Below are positions 15,732 to 16,021 of a stretch of 16,021 nt of DNA, in pieces. Origin of the DNA: Bacteroidota bacterium (GTDB taxonomy: Bacteria; Bacteroidota; Bacteroidia; Chitinophagales; Chitinophagaceae); assembly GCA_030831005.1 (NCBI GenBank), contig JAURLW010000129.1, positions 1 to 16,021 on the forward strand, in the 5' to 3' direction. The translations under genes were made by a program, and so were the position numbers. Position 1 is the stretch's first letter, and each line of letters opens with the position of its first letter. The notes beneath the pieces were generated by a model. The model was given only the letters and a program-made list of their open reading frames with translations, had not been told where the DNA came from and did not search any database.

Positions 15732-15736
15732 TACTT

Positions 15737-16021
15737 ATGTATACGGTTAAAACAATGACCCAAGCTATAGAGCAAATGGCGCCATTAGCTTGGCAAGAAA
15801 GCTATGATAATAGCGGTTTGCAAGTGGGCGATCCGCATATGGATGTTAAAGGTGTATTGCTTTGCTTAGATATTACCGAGGCCATAATAGAAGAGGCTAT
15901 AGCAAAAAATTGCAACCTTATTATTGCGCATCATCCATTATTATTTTCAGGATTAAAATCCATTACGGGAAGTACTTATGTGGAGCGTATTGTTATGAAG
16001 GCATTACAACATAACATAGCC
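15737..16021 (+). CDS. Nif3-like dinuclear metal centre protein (DUF34), 3' partial
   Basis: The frame is open from ATG 15737 to the window edge, giving 95 residues and no stop. The sequence shows the DUF34/NIF3 N-terminal hallmarks: MTQAIEQMAPLAWQESYDNS, then GLQVGDP, VLLCLDITEAIIEEAI, and the metal-binding IIAHHPLLFSGLKSI with the paired histidines. Family members form toroidal hexamers with a dinuclear metal site and are often annotated as GTP cyclohydrolase I type 2, an assignment that is not secure. It starts 5 bases after the hydrolase stop and so may be transcribed with the envelope operon, though its predicted cytoplasmic location suggests no functional link. Confidence 0.93.
   Translation, partial: MYTVKTMTQAIEQMAPLAWQESYDNSGLQVGDPHMDVKGVLLCLDITEAIIEEAIAKNCNLIIAHHPLLFSGLKSITGSTYVERIVMKALQHNIA

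Overview
The window is AT-rich, gene-dense chromosomal DNA from a member of the Bacteroidota, most likely a Chitinophagaceae-like or related lineage. Reasons: genes of families largely confined to the phylum (DUF3098 beside ftsX, a GLPGLI-family protein beside a large outer-membrane barrel); repeated TAnnTTTG -7 promoter boxes a few bases upstream of start codons; almost no Shine-Dalgarno sequences; and a tmRNA tag ending in YAMAA. I see no phage, insertion sequence, CRISPR array or defence island, and no intergenic stretch over about 200 bases.

Layout. 1-192 is the 3' end of an unidentified + strand gene with an acidic, Ala/Pro-rich tail. A strong bidirectional hairpin terminator separates it from the convergent ftsX-DUF3098 pair (- strand, 240-1357). 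After a 183-base divergent intergenic region come a ureohydrolase-fold protein with broken metal-binding motifs (1541-2668) and the ribosome-splitting GTPase gene hflX (2706-3890). The hflX stop codon overlaps that of a convergent DUF2461 gene (3887-4546, -). Then dxr (isoprenoid synthesis) and rseP (site-2 protease) form a two-gene operon closed by a perfect terminator at 7222-7260. The tmRNA gene ssrA (about 7306-7677) follows with its own promoter and terminator. Next are a GtrA-like membrane protein, prfB (release factor 2, with no programmed frameshift) and an ABC half-exporter whose start overlaps the prfB stop.

From 11183 a consensus promoter drives a tight secretory operon: a 938-residue outer-membrane beta-barrel protein with a carboxypeptidase-regulatory-like N-terminal domain, a GLPGLI-family periplasmic protein 6 bases later, and a secreted alpha/beta hydrolase 10 bases after that. 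A Nif3/DUF34 metalloprotein gene begins 5 bases further on and runs off the right edge.

Most of the window is conserved housekeeping. The parts most worth following up are the barrel/GLPGLI/hydrolase cluster, which looks like a cell-envelope module of unknown substrate, and the catalytically degenerate ureohydrolase. Three translation-rescue or termination factors (HflX, tmRNA, RF2) lie within about 6.7 kb, which may be coincidence.
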